The position numbers were made by a program, and so were the translations under genes. Below are positions 29,695 to 39,389 of a stretch of DNA of 64,000 nucleotides, in pieces; the first letter of the stretch is position 1, and every line of letters begins with the position of its first letter. The notes beneath the pieces are model-generated. The model was not told the DNA's origin and did not search any database. It worked only from the letters and a program-made list of their open reading frames with translations. The stretch is from Phymatolithon calcareum (taxonomy: Eukaryota > Rhodophyta > Florideophyceae > Hapalidiales), in the NCBI GenBank assembly GCA_977006965.1, contig OZ345359.1, forward strand, positions 1,178,001 through 1,242,000. The letters run 5' to 3'.

Positions 29695-32034
29695 ATGTCC
29701 CGAACTACTAAGAACGCACTGCGTCGACAGCTCTCCTCTGAAAAGAGAGGACTGAGACCAGCCGACATTGCGTTGAATGCATCCACAGTTCACACTTTGC
29801 TCGAATCGATCGAACTGAGACGACCAGCCCCACAATCTGCAACACTCGATGGAACTAAGTCAACGCGTGGAACAATCCGAGCACGTAAATTCTCTCAAGC
29901 ATCAGCCAACGCCGAGGATGCGGAGCAGGGTGCAGAAACCTTGTTGCGTCTGTTCGACCTTAACCCTTGTTTCGGACCCTATTTGGGCATTGAGAGAATA
30001 GCCCGTTGGAAGCGTGCCAAGAAGTTCGGTCTCGAACCGCCGGTCCAAGTGCTGAGTCTAATTAAGCAGCAGGCGAAACATGTGCTGCGGGACTTTGACC
30101 TCAATCCTCGCTATGGACCGCACATGGGGATCGGGAGGCTGGAACGTTGGGAACGTGCCAATGAGTTTGGTCTGGGCCCACCAGTGGCGGTGAGACACTT
30201 TCTTGAAGAGATTCTTGTAGATGAGCAGCCTCCACAGTCCAGGAAACTCCGTGCTGTCAAGCCTGGACTGCAGAGCATCCGCTCTTTGTCAAAGGCTAAG
30301 TCGGGACGCGGCGAAATCAGGAAGCAAAGGCTTGCAGATCGTCATGCCCTCGAACGCGCTAAGCCGCGGCAGTCACTCTCCCGTACCTCTCGCAAGTCAA
30401 TGCCTGGACCTGATAGTGTCACTAGGCATGCAACCACGGATCAAGGAGCTCTCGATCTAGATGGGCTGACAGAGCAAGGTTGGAACGAAAAACCAACTGA
30501 GTCACTCAATAAGTGGAAGCGCCAGCATAGAAAGCAGAAGCCTGCGAATACCCCAAGTGCATCCAAAGACCAAAACGTGGCCAAGGGCAAGGGACCACCG
30601 CCTTTTGCATGTGACGTACAAGGCCAAGGACAGAAAACAAGAAAGAGGAAGACGTCCCAGTGCCGCCGCGATGCCCCTAATCCTAACGGAATACCTGTCG
30701 ATATATCTGCAGATCCGGCTGGGAACAGGGACGCTTCCAAGCAAGGGAAGCGAGGGCTACCACTCTCTGATCCGGCATCACGGGGAGGGTTGCATAAAAA
30801 GCAGCGCTCTGCAAAGGCTGCAGAAAAGGAAGAGCGGTTAGAGGCGGAGGCAGCCGTTGTGTTGCGGCAGTTCGACCTGAACTCGCGTTTCGGACCATAC
30901 GCTGGTATTGACAGACTGACCCGATGGCGGCGCGCAGCGCAGTTTGGTCTCGACCCACCGCCCGAAGTGCGCCATCTTATAGAGATTGAAGTTAAGGAAA
31001 CGCTGCGCATGTTCGATCTCAACGCACAATATGGGCCCTTTGTGGGGATTGACAGACTCGAGCGGTGGAACAGAGCAAAAGAGTTTGGTCTTAACCCACC
31101 AAATGAGGTCAAGCGTCTCATCGAGGAGAGCTGCAAGGCACAAGCACCAAAGCTAAAGGTACCTGGCGAGGCGAAACTCGGACTGCATCACAATCTAGCT
31201 CTCGGTGTCATTGGGAATGCATGCGTCGAACAGAGCGGGGTTGATCTGACTGAACCAAGCGAGGTACGGAAGCCAGCACTGCCACCCACGAAGAAGAAAC
31301 GGCGAAAAGGGAATCCATTGCGAGCATTCGCATACCGAAATTTGTATGATGATGGGAATGCGAGTTGCGTTGTTGAGCTGGCAGAACCGGTCTCGCCTCC
31401 GTCCTTCCATAGGCTTTCCAAGCTAGTCCCCAAGATTGTGAAGAAAAGAAAGGCGCGACGCGCTCGGAGCTTTTTGAAAGCAATTCAGGGCGCTGCCAAC
31501 GTTTCGCTGCGTGCGTCCGCGGACCTGATCAGAGTTCCGAAGCCGGCGCTGCAGCCACCGGCCCGTAATTTATTCTCACGAGAGAGGAAATCATTCGAGA
31601 AGGCGAAATGCTTCAATTCCTCGACGAGCGATGACCATGCAATGTCAGAAGCAGAGCACCTTTTGCGACAATTTGATCTAAATCCGCGCTTTGGGCCGTA
31701 TAGGGGCGTGGATAGGCTCGAACGTTGGTATCGTGCCGCAAGATGCGGCCTGAACCCTCCACTCTCAATGCGTGGTCTATTGGAAGAACGCACAGGGAAA
31801 ATACTGCGTTTGTTCGACCTAAACTCGCGCTTCGGACCTTTCTTAGGTATGAATCGACTTGAGCGTTGGAAACGGGCCAAAGATTTTGGCCTTAACCCAC
31901 CTATTGCTGTCAGATGTATCCTTGAGAGCAGCGTTAAGCAGCAGTCTTATGCTCCGGCAGATTCTCTTGCAATGAGAATTTCGCATCGCTACCCGCGTTC
32001 CGCAAGACCTGCACAAAATGCTGACGAGCAGTAG
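29695..32034 (+). CDS. Protein with six DNA polymerase delta subunit 4 (POLD4/p12) modules
   Basis: 779 aa, single exon, ATG at 29695. Six copies of a 41-residue module sit at residues 83-123, 130-170, 389-429, 436-476, 656-696 and 703-743 (29941-30063, 30082-30204, 30859-30981, 31000-31122, 31660-31782, 31801-31923). Each reads as LLR-x-FDLN-x-x-FGP-x-x-G-x-x-RLERW-x-RA-x-x-FGL-x-PP-x-x-V, the conserved core of POLD4/p12, the small subunit of DNA polymerase delta. Modules come in three pairs; within every pair the offset is exactly 47 residues. Linkers are long, basic and Lys/Arg-rich (KKKRRKG, KKRKARRARS), fitting a nuclear protein. Canonical p12 is about 107 aa with one module and an N-terminal PIP box; I see no clear PIP box. 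Inferred role: a scaffold for replication polymerase or another p12 partner; function unproven. Confidence 0.9.
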   Translation: MSRTTKNALRRQLSSEKRGLRPADIALNASTVHTLLESIELRRPAPQSATLDGTKSTRGTIRARKFSQASANAEDAEQGAETLLRLFDLNPCFGPYLGIERIARWKRAKKFGLEPPVQVLSLIKQQAKHVLRDFDLNPRYGPHMGIGRLERWERANEFGLGPPVAVRHFLEEILVDEQPPQSRKLRAVKPGLQSIRSLSKAKSGRGEIRKQRLADRHALERAKPRQSLSRTSRKSMPGPDSVTRHATTDQGALDLDGLTEQGWNEKPTESLNKWKRQHRKQKPANTPSASKDQNVAKGKGPPPFACDVQGQGQKTRKRKTSQCRRDAPNPNGIPVDISADPAGNRDASKQGKRGLPLSDPASRGGLHKKQRSAKAAEKEERLEAEAAVVLRQFDLNSRFGPYAGIDRLTRWRRAAQFGLDPPPEVRHLIEIEVKETLRMFDLNAQYGPFVGIDRLERWNRAKEFGLNPPNEVKRLIEESCKAQAPKLKVPGEAKLGLHHNLALGVIGNACVEQSGVDLTEPSEVRKPALPPTKKKRRKGNPLRAFAYRNLYDDGNASCVVELAEPVSPPSFHRLSKLVPKIVKKRKARRARSFLKAIQGAANVSLRASADLIRVPKPALQPPARNLFSRERKSFEKAKCFNSSTSDDHAMSEAEHLLRQFDLNPRFGPYRGVDRLERWYRAARCGLNPPLSMRGLLEERTGKILRLFDLNSRFGPFLGMNRLERWKRAKDFGLNPPIAVRCILESSVKQQSYAPADSLAMRISHRYPRSARPAQNADEQ

Positions 32035-32248
32035 AGCTGAACCGTATGCAGCGGGTGCCAGCAAGTTTTGAACACACATACACGCTTTGAATTTGCTTTT
32101 TCGCTGCGGAGCAAAACATTGAGAAGATTTTTCTACAGCTTTAACCTCGGTAATTACCATATAGCTCACAAGTGACCCAAAATTAATGAAGATACTGCAC
32201 ACAGCAAAACCATGTTTCAATCGGTGTGAGTTGCTGAAACGGCGAGGT

Positions 32249-32831
32249 TTACTTGAGCCCTGCCTTCTTCTGATTGAAATCGACGGCGAAAATCGGGATA
32301 TAAACTCCGAGTGCGAGACCGCCGACTAAAACAAAAATCAATATCGCGCAAACAAAAGATGTACAAATAAATGCATTAGCACACTATGCTCGGCGTATCC
32401 ATTGCAAAACGGCGCACGGGGGCGGAAGCAACGTACAGATAGCAACCCCTGCCTTTACCTTGCTCGCAGGCTTATTCCGAAAGTTGTACATGTATTTCGC
32501 GTGGAGGTAATCGTATCCGCCCTAGAAAATACCAAATTGGAAAGCCGTAAACAACGCCTCGGCAAGGTCAGCTCACGCTTAACTTTTCACTGCAACTTTT
32601 TGAGCGGCAGCAACTTACCGCCTGACGCGGGGCGGTCGTGTGCAGACCACGAGTGCCTGAGGATACGGCGCGCGCAGCGGATCGCACCTAGCGCAAGTGC
32701 GTCATGCAGTGTGCGACATCGTGTCAGAGCTTGTTGATCGGGAGCGCGTAAAAGAATCAAGCGCACAGAAAGATACATGGCGACACGCGTAAACCCTCAG
32801 TGATCGCGCTACTTACCAGAGCGGACGACAT
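32249..32831 (-). CDS. Small mitochondrial inner-membrane protein, COX7C-like, four exons
   Basis: Reconstructed by eye: exons 32817-32831, 32619-32687, 32459-32521 and 32249-32383 (minus strand), all phase-0 junctions, introns GTAAGT...CTAG, GTAAGT...CTAG and GTAAAG...ATAG of 129, 97 and 75 nt. The product is 93 aa. Residues 1-28 look like a mitochondrial presequence (MSSALVRSAARAVSSGTRGL, then HTTAPRQA). A hydrophilic part with YDYLHAKYMYNFRNKP follows, then one membrane helix (ILIFVLVGGLALGVYIPIFA) and a short tail ending QKKAGLK. Presequence, single helix and a short basic tail are the layout of cytochrome c oxidase subunit 7C, but the identity is tentative; another small respiratory-chain subunit would look similar. 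Four exons in a 93-codon gene is striking among intronless neighbours. Confidence 0.6.
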
Positions 32832-33439
32832 CTTGATTCTGTCGCAGTTCTCAACGAGCTGTGGAGCACGTAGCTTGTCGAGTCATCATGTTTGGTCCCT
32901 CAAGTATGATGTGGATTTTGAGGGGTCTGAGGCCCAAAACCAACTGTAAGCAATATATTTTTTGAGAAGGGGAAAGACAAGGCGGGGAGACCATGCGGGC
33001 ACTGGGTTGCGAGGCAATCCCTTCCACGGGCAACGGCTCGCAGTGTTCAAGCACTCGTTGAAGAGATGAACGGGATCATATGCAAGGTCTTTAGCACACT
33101 TCCCAAGAATCGGTCTTCCCGGATAACTGTTATCTGTGCGGTTTAAGTCGAAAGATTCCTATCGAAGTGTCCCTGTTCTAAGGGAAGTCTTCTGTCTCCG
33201 AGCTACTGCACCTTTAAAGGCCGGACATTGGGATCATAAATCGGCATACTGAACCACAGTATTGTTCCCGGCTGTCCACTAAACAATTGTTATCCTTTGA
33301 CTAGATAGCCGAGGGCTTGTAGCCAGGGTCTGACCAGCACGGGCGTGTATTTATGGAAAAATGCATCGCAGCTTCAACGTCACCCACAAAGCGCATCTAA
33401 TTGTCCCATCTATCCAAAAGATCTTCCGCTTTCCTAATC
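32832..33439. other. Spacer, nothing recognised
   Basis: Promoter side of the COX7C-like gene and 3' side of the pogo-derived gene. No gene, RNA or repeat recognised. Confidence 0.6.
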
Positions 33440-35998
33440 TCATTGCTCCCCATTGTCTGGCTTTGTCGACCCGACGTTCTGGAACGAAAAACCGGTACCG
33501 TCTTGTTTTGATGTACCCACGTTCTGGAATGTGAAGTTCGCAACGGGCGACAAAGCATCTTGCTTCGGTGGGCTTAAACTCTGAAATGGGTTCGGAGTCG
33601 CAATGACGCTATCTTGCTTCGGTGGACTCAGATTCTGGAACGGATTCGCGCTTGGAACGGCAGAATCTTGCTTCGGTGGACTAATACTTTGGTATGGTGG
33701 CACCATAGAATCTTGCTTCGGCGCACCAACGGTGGGGAAAACAAAATTCGTCAACGCTGCTTGCTTAGAGGCGCGAAGGAAATTCAACGCTTCAACGTCC
33801 CTTGTCTCAAACAGCGATCTCTCCAGATTACCGTAGTTTTTCATTGCCTCGATGAATTCCTCCGGAGTCAACCTTCGAGCTTCTCCAGCGTCTTCCATCA
33901 TGTCATTCGACACATCAGTGACAACTGGGGGTTCATTCCAGTCAAGTCCATTGTCCGCCGGATGATCCTGCTTCACGGTCGATTGTTGTTGATATTCAAA
34001 AGTGAACCACCTAACGATCTCCACTACAGTGAGCCACCTTGTCTTTGATCCGAATTGCCCCTGGGGAAGCGCAATGTCCTGCGAACCTTTCCCCAGTCCG
34101 TTTGATCTCGCAATTTGCAAAACAAAATTGCTAATCTCGTGAATCGCTGGCACATCCGTGGCCGCACCATACAATTGCTGAAGCTGCGATTCCAAAACAG
34201 GCGGCAGAATATTATACCGCCACCAACATCGTGCGATTCGTTCAGCTGATATTTCGTTCCATGAATCGCTAACAAGTTGAGCTGCATCCCAAATGTTCAC
34301 ATCATGTCCCTCTCCAACGCCTCGGAATTGTTTTGGGACACGTTCAGAAAATTCCCGAAGTTCTTTTCGCATAGGTACCAGTGCGGAGTATAGCTCATAC
34401 AACTTGAAACGATACCTTGCGACAAGCACTGGGAATATACCGTTCTTCACGCTTTCTTGCATGCTCATGCATGCGCGCGGTACACTAAGGAACGAAATAT
34501 GCTGCGTGGGATCCAAAAAAGTGGACGACATTACAACCGACTCTTCCAACACCAAAGCCACCTTGTTTGGATTATTGGCCATAATAAACGGGATGAAACA
34601 TTCCCTGAGCCACTGGTCCATTGCCACAGAATCGAAACGTTGCATAATACGACACTGATACCCCAAGCACGGCTTGCGCATATCGAGTGTTTGCTGCATG
34701 TTCGGCGGGACGATGATGGTAACTGGTAAGCGCTTCGTGCCTGACATATTTGCCGCAATCAGGAGAGTTATATAAGGTTCGTTTGTATCCCCACTGCTTT
34801 CTTCATTCACGCCTTCCTCCTTCTTTCCATTGTCGTCCACGAAAAAGTTTGGTGGTGTGTATTGGTAAAACAATCGCGGTGTAATAAGCGTGTAGATATT
34901 CTCTGCGTCGAACCGAGCAAGCTGAGCCTGCAAATTCTTAGTCTCCTTCGCCACCTGACGGCGACCAGGCGCAGGATCTTCGATTACGCTCGGCAGCTTC
35001 TTGTTTGCATTTTTCCGAAGAAATAATTGGCACCAATGTTCCGATGCCGTGAACCTTTCGAGATGTGGAATCCGTTCCGGACGTTCTTTCCCACTCGCCA
35101 GCAGTTCTGAGCGAAGCTTGAGAGCTTGCTCACGCACCATATGCCAATTGAGTGGAACACGCGCCGCTCTGGCCGACAACACAAACGACGAGAGCGCTTG
35201 GTCGAGACGCGGAAAGTGTGGCGGACGAATGGACTTCGTATCAGCTGATATGTGCTCTCTTTCAACCGTTTGACGAATGCACGGCTCATCGTGTATAATT
35301 TTAAAAAAGGTGCGCCTTGAGATGCCGTACTTGTTAATGACAGCATGCGGAGTGCCACCAGACTGGACGAAATTGCAAATCTCCAACTTTTCCGATACAT
35401 TCAACCGTACACGCTTCGCCGGCGGCGACGCTTTTTTCGGGGGCTGACGTCCAACAGTGCCATTTTGCGCGGCGCTCGCAGTGGCAGTAGCTCCATTCTC
35501 ACTGGTGCCAGCTGTTGAAGGTGCTGGGTCTGAGTTGCCAGCGAGCGCTGTCGGGATGAGGTTTCCATTCTCATCAGTTGTAACTTGTTCCGCAGTAGAA
35601 ACAATAGACTGTGCTAGCTGCGTCCCATTTCCCAACGTCTGACCGGGATTCTCAATAATCTGCGTTGGCGAACCATGAGGTTGTGGATCGTTAGTGGGGA
35701 GTGACTGCTGTTGCGAAGTAACCGCGGGCTCCTTCTTCGATGGGTCCTGCTCTGCCTGCGCAGCGGCTAAAGCGAGTCGTTGGGCACGTTGTATCTTGAA
35801 GACTGTTCGTTTTGCAATACCGAAGGTGTCGACGATGTAGTCGGGACGGGCACCACCCGCTAAAAGTTCACAAACTTCGGCCTTCTGCGCCGGGTTGAGA
35901 CGGACACGTTTCGGGGAGCGACCCGGCACGGTGTTTGGGGCAGAGGAGGGAGGAGCGGGGACATTGACGAGAGCTGTTGCGCATGCTTGCGGCTCCAT
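33440..35998 (-). CDS. Pogo/CENP-B-type transposase-derived protein with duplicated HTH and C-terminal repeats
   Basis: 852 aa from the ATG at 35998; the frame is open further upstream without an ATG. Two homologous helix-turn-helix segments: KRVRLNPAQKAEVCELLAGG...FGIAKRTVFKIQ and KRVRLNVSEKLEICNFVQSG...YGISRRTFFKI, psq/CENP-B N type. A CENP-B/Tc5 HTH follows (LDQALSSFVLSARAARVPLN, ... LERFTASEHWCQLFLRKN), then a DDE_1-like region (YITLLIAANMSGTKRLPVTI, VALVLEESVVMSS, ISFLSVPRACMSMQ, WDAAQLVSDSWNEISAERIA). The positions expected for the catalytic Asp residues do not carry them (for example LEES where LxxDN is usual), so it is probably domesticated. The last 90 residues are six degenerate repeats ending PKQD, SKQD or KPD, spaced with PFQNLSP or TFQNVG. 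Likely a nuclear DNA-binding protein; target unknown. Confidence 0.78.
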   Translation of the reverse strand: MEPQACATALVNVPAPPSSAPNTVPGRSPKRVRLNPAQKAEVCELLAGGARPDYIVDTFGIAKRTVFKIQRAQRLALAAAQAEQDPSKKEPAVTSQQQSLPTNDPQPHGSPTQIIENPGQTLGNGTQLAQSIVSTAEQVTTDENGNLIPTALAGNSDPAPSTAGTSENGATATASAAQNGTVGRQPPKKASPPAKRVRLNVSEKLEICNFVQSGGTPHAVINKYGISRRTFFKIIHDEPCIRQTVEREHISADTKSIRPPHFPRLDQALSSFVLSARAARVPLNWHMVREQALKLRSELLASGKERPERIPHLERFTASEHWCQLFLRKNANKKLPSVIEDPAPGRRQVAKETKNLQAQLARFDAENIYTLITPRLFYQYTPPNFFVDDNGKKEEGVNEESSGDTNEPYITLLIAANMSGTKRLPVTIIVPPNMQQTLDMRKPCLGYQCRIMQRFDSVAMDQWLRECFIPFIMANNPNKVALVLEESVVMSSTFLDPTQHISFLSVPRACMSMQESVKNGIFPVLVARYRFKLYELYSALVPMRKELREFSERVPKQFRGVGEGHDVNIWDAAQLVSDSWNEISAERIARCWWRYNILPPVLESQLQQLYGAATDVPAIHEISNFVLQIARSNGLGKGSQDIALPQGQFGSKTRWLTVVEIVRWFTFEYQQQSTVKQDHPADNGLDWNEPPVVTDVSNDMMEDAGEARRLTPEEFIEAMKNYGNLERSLFETRDVEALNFLRASKQAALTNFVFPTVGAPKQDSMVPPYQSISPPKQDSAVPSANPFQNLSPPKQDSVIATPNPFQSLSPPKQDALSPVANFTFQNVGTSKQDGTGFSFQNVGSTKPDNGEQ

Positions 35999-36167
35999 GA
36001 TGTCGACGATGAAGGTGCAGAGTGTGGGCGCCCTCTGAACGCGGAATAGCGCACAAAGCTCTGCGCTGTAGTTACGGATGCGGCAAGCAAGGACGCGTGT
36101 GACCGTCGTATTGGATTTAAGATGGTACGCATTCGAATGCACCAATCATTCGCAGGACACCGCCCGG

Positions 36168-36193
36168 GTGCGTTTCCAGCTCTGGAAACGCAC
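36168..36193. repeat. Near-perfect palindrome upstream of the pogo-derived gene
   Basis: GTGCGTTTCCAG with its complement around a 2-nt centre, 12-bp arms, 170 bp upstream of the inferred start codon. Confidence 0.9.
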
Positions 36194-37039
36194 AAAAGGT
36201 GGCTGTCGTCGAGATTGCACGTATGATTTTTGCGTCAGTACAGCTGATAAATTGGACCATAAATGAATTTCGCTGTTTAATTTTTCGAGGCGGGTATTGT
36301 TTTGCGCCAATGCGCGACGTTGTCATGCCGTTGTGATCTGTAAGCATCGTTTATTTTCGGTGTTTTTTGATAGCTTGTCAATTCAAATCTTTTTGTCATA
36401 CCTTGGCTTGATGGAGTAAGTCTGTTGGAGCGAACAGCAGCTGGCTTGTGACTGGCATGGGAAACGACAAGCCTCGCTGGATCGGCGCCGTGTGATGTCG
36501 TCCACTATCGAGCCAAGGGCATTCGGGATACAGTACTGTAGATGGCACATCTTCAGCATGGGAAACGATAATAAGCCTCGGTTTTTCGGTTTCTTCGTCG
36601 AAGCACAGATGCCGAGAAAAACATTCTGTAGCATCCTTACACATTTGGAAATGAGCTGGATAAAGACAGGAGATCGTGGTTACACAAAGTTGGCTGGAGC
36701 ACAGACCTTATTATTATCTAACAAGCCGTTTACCATCCAGGTACTCTCGGACGTTCTGAATGTCACAAGCACTCAAAAGAGGGAAGTGAGCACTCCATCA
36801 GCTCGTATCGAGCTGTTGGGTCGATAGTTACACTCTTTAACTTGAATTCAGTCATTCTTGTGGTTGTTTCCCTCATGAGACTAAGGTCTTATCGTTTGTT
36901 TGTTTGTTTATTGCGTGATATTCGAGCTACACTAAGGTACCTCACATCTAGACCGCGGTTTGCATATCTACGGCCCGTACGTCACCTAAAATTGATATTA
37001 ATGTTTGTCCTAGACATGGTAGCAGCACATGGGGGATAT

Positions 37040-38160
37040 ATGTTGATTTATTTTAAAAGCTCCCAAAGCCTCAAATTGAGTAACAGGGCAGCTTCTCGCT
37101 GTTTTCGATACTTATCTCTCTACTCTCCTTCTAATATCTCCTTAATTCGAATTTCTCTCCCTGTGAGGGCCCGAGTAAGTCTTTTGCATTCATATTCCGT
37201 TTCTTGGTCCATCTTCATAGACCGCAGTATGCGTTGCAACACGGTAAGCTCCACCACAGCACCAGTCCCAAAGTATTTCGCTAGAATGGATTTTCTCCAC
37301 AAAGGAACTCTGTTGAAAATGACTCGCAGGCATCTCAACCTCGCAGTTCTGTCCCTTATATATAGTACTCCTGGTAGGTCGTTCGGTACGCCGATCGGGA
37401 TTTTAACTGTCCGACCCTCTTCTTCCAACGACCAGACTTTGACTGTTGCTTGTAGACGTCGCTTTTTTGACACCATACCTTCTTCCGCTTGTTTCAGAGC
37501 TTCTTTAAGGTGTTCCTCTTCCCCGAGATACCCAATGTCTTTTGATACGTCTTCCAGATCATCTTCTCTTCCCTGGTATTCTTCTGAAAGCTCCAGGAAC
37601 TTCCTCCGTCTTACCAAGCTTAAGGCGAACCTTTCAGCCTGGTGAATTCTCCTCATGGCGGACCAGGCGATGGTCGTCCTTCTAAAGGAGTTTCTATGTC
37701 ATTTCCATCGTAAGGTTCCATGGTGGGGCTCCTGGCCTCGTCGATGATGGGTCTTCCCGTTGATTCTCACACCAGTTGAGTTGAGTTTCTTGTATAGAAT
37801 CTGCTGTCCCAAATGCAGCTCACAAGGCAATACTTTATTGAGTTCCTTCTGCGCTGTTCTTGTTACCTTCCACGATTCGCGTATATGAGAGTTGATATAA
37901 CATGAGAGCCAAAAGATGGAGGCACAAACCAACATGCACTTTTCCATCGGCAGAATTCGTCTGAAGGCTTGACTGTGAGACCAAGCAATGTTGACGACTT
38001 GGTCGACAGGAATCGCCATCTTCCGACTGCGTTGCTCCGAGGTAGTTGAAGTGAAGTTTGTTCCTCAGGTTTCCGAGTTCGAGGTCAATTTGCTCCAGTT
38101 CTTCTTGTGCTCCCTTTCGTTTTACCATTTTCTCCAGCTTTTCTGCGTGATATCACCACA
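37040..38160 (-). mobile_element. Non-LTR retrotransposon (LINE) fragment, reverse-transcriptase C-terminal part
   Basis: The minus strand reads NKLHFNYLGATQSEDGD near 38060 (the 'FKYLGS-x-x-S-x-DG' motif after the RT palm in LINEs), then VDQVVNIAWSHSQAFRRILP and RESWKVTRTAQKELNK in other frames, and an open 178-codon stretch at 37120-37656. Frameshifts separate the parts, so it is dead. Related to the fragments at 16655-17250 and 24938-25335. Confidence 0.8.
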
Positions 38161-39356
38161 AGATATAGGGTCGCATCCTGTGGTGGATCTAGGATCGAGG
38201 GAGGCTACAAAGCCCTATTGTTCACAGTCTTTCACCATAGGTATAGCGAGGCTTAACCACTGTTCAGTGGTCAAGAGTGCAACATGTGCCCGCAAAATGC
38301 AAAAGAATCCTTGGAACGCTTAGCTGTTCTGGATGGGCTGCCTCTGGACGGCAATTATCGGACGAGCATTAGATAACACAGAAGGAAATCTGTGTCTTGA
38401 GAAAGCCGCGGACGTACAGTAAATAAATTTCTGAATTACAAGTTGCATAAGAGAAATTTCTATCCCCGGCTCTCGGGACTTTATCACTAACTCAACCCCA
38501 AGGATGACAAACAAAATACGTTCTTCCGATTGATCGAAGGAATAAGATGTCATTTTTATGCCCATCAAGAATAGGATGTGGCAATGTCTTGAACCTTATC
38601 GAACCGCTTGGACGACAGCCAAGTAAGTTATCTGTTGTTCTACCATGTATATCCCTTATTTTTTTCTTGGATATCTTTACCGGGGCTCACTGGATTTCGA
38701 TTTTCCTCATTTAACGCCTTCTGTTATGGCTAAGCTTCTTTATTGAATATGACCGAAAATCAAGGTCGAACGTTAATCCTATTCCTTTCTTTCGTAGCCA
38801 CGGCAAGTAAGCATGGAAATGCATCGTCCATTTTCTGAGCTTCACGTTTTTCTGCGTTTCTTAGGAATTCAAACAACCAAGAATATAGTTTCGAACCTCT
38901 GACTTTATTTCAGTGAGGAGAAAAGTAGCATTTGGTATTGACTGCATACTGTGGGCGGTGATATAGCAGAGCCACTATACCACGCTAGCTTTGCTGTAGC
39001 TTAGACACAAGAGAGTCGATGATAAGCCTGGCTTCTCTCTGTATAATACCCATTTCTCCTATGCCTGCGAATACGGAGGACAACAGAATGGGGACAAGAG
39101 GCGCAGGAAGAGATGTCACCTGAAACTATATTAGCAATTTGCTTTGGCCACTGTCGTTCCTTGGGCAAACGAAATGGTTCGAGAATTCAAACAAATTGAA
39201 ACGAGGCAATTCTGCAACCAATTCAGGGCCACGGCTCTTCTTACACATACCCAGAGTCGTTCTGGCAGTGCGGCAAAACCTGCTGGGATGCACTCGAAGG
39301 TGGCTGATTGTCAACCACAAATATTCCCCTTTCTTTCTTTCTTTTATTGCAGAAAA

Positions 39357-39383
39357 CGCTAACTTTTAACTTAAAAGTTAGCG
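39357..39383. repeat. Near-perfect palindrome, 13-bp arms
   Basis: CGCTAACTTTTAA and its complement with a 1-nt loop; non-coding surroundings next to LINE debris. Confidence 0.93.
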
Positions 39384-39389
39384 CCTGGG

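Noticed and set aside
36842-37645. A 267-codon plus-strand frame inside the LINE remnant
   Set aside because: The opposite strand carries LINE wording; the plus-strand product is Ser/Leu/Arg-rich and unlike any family.
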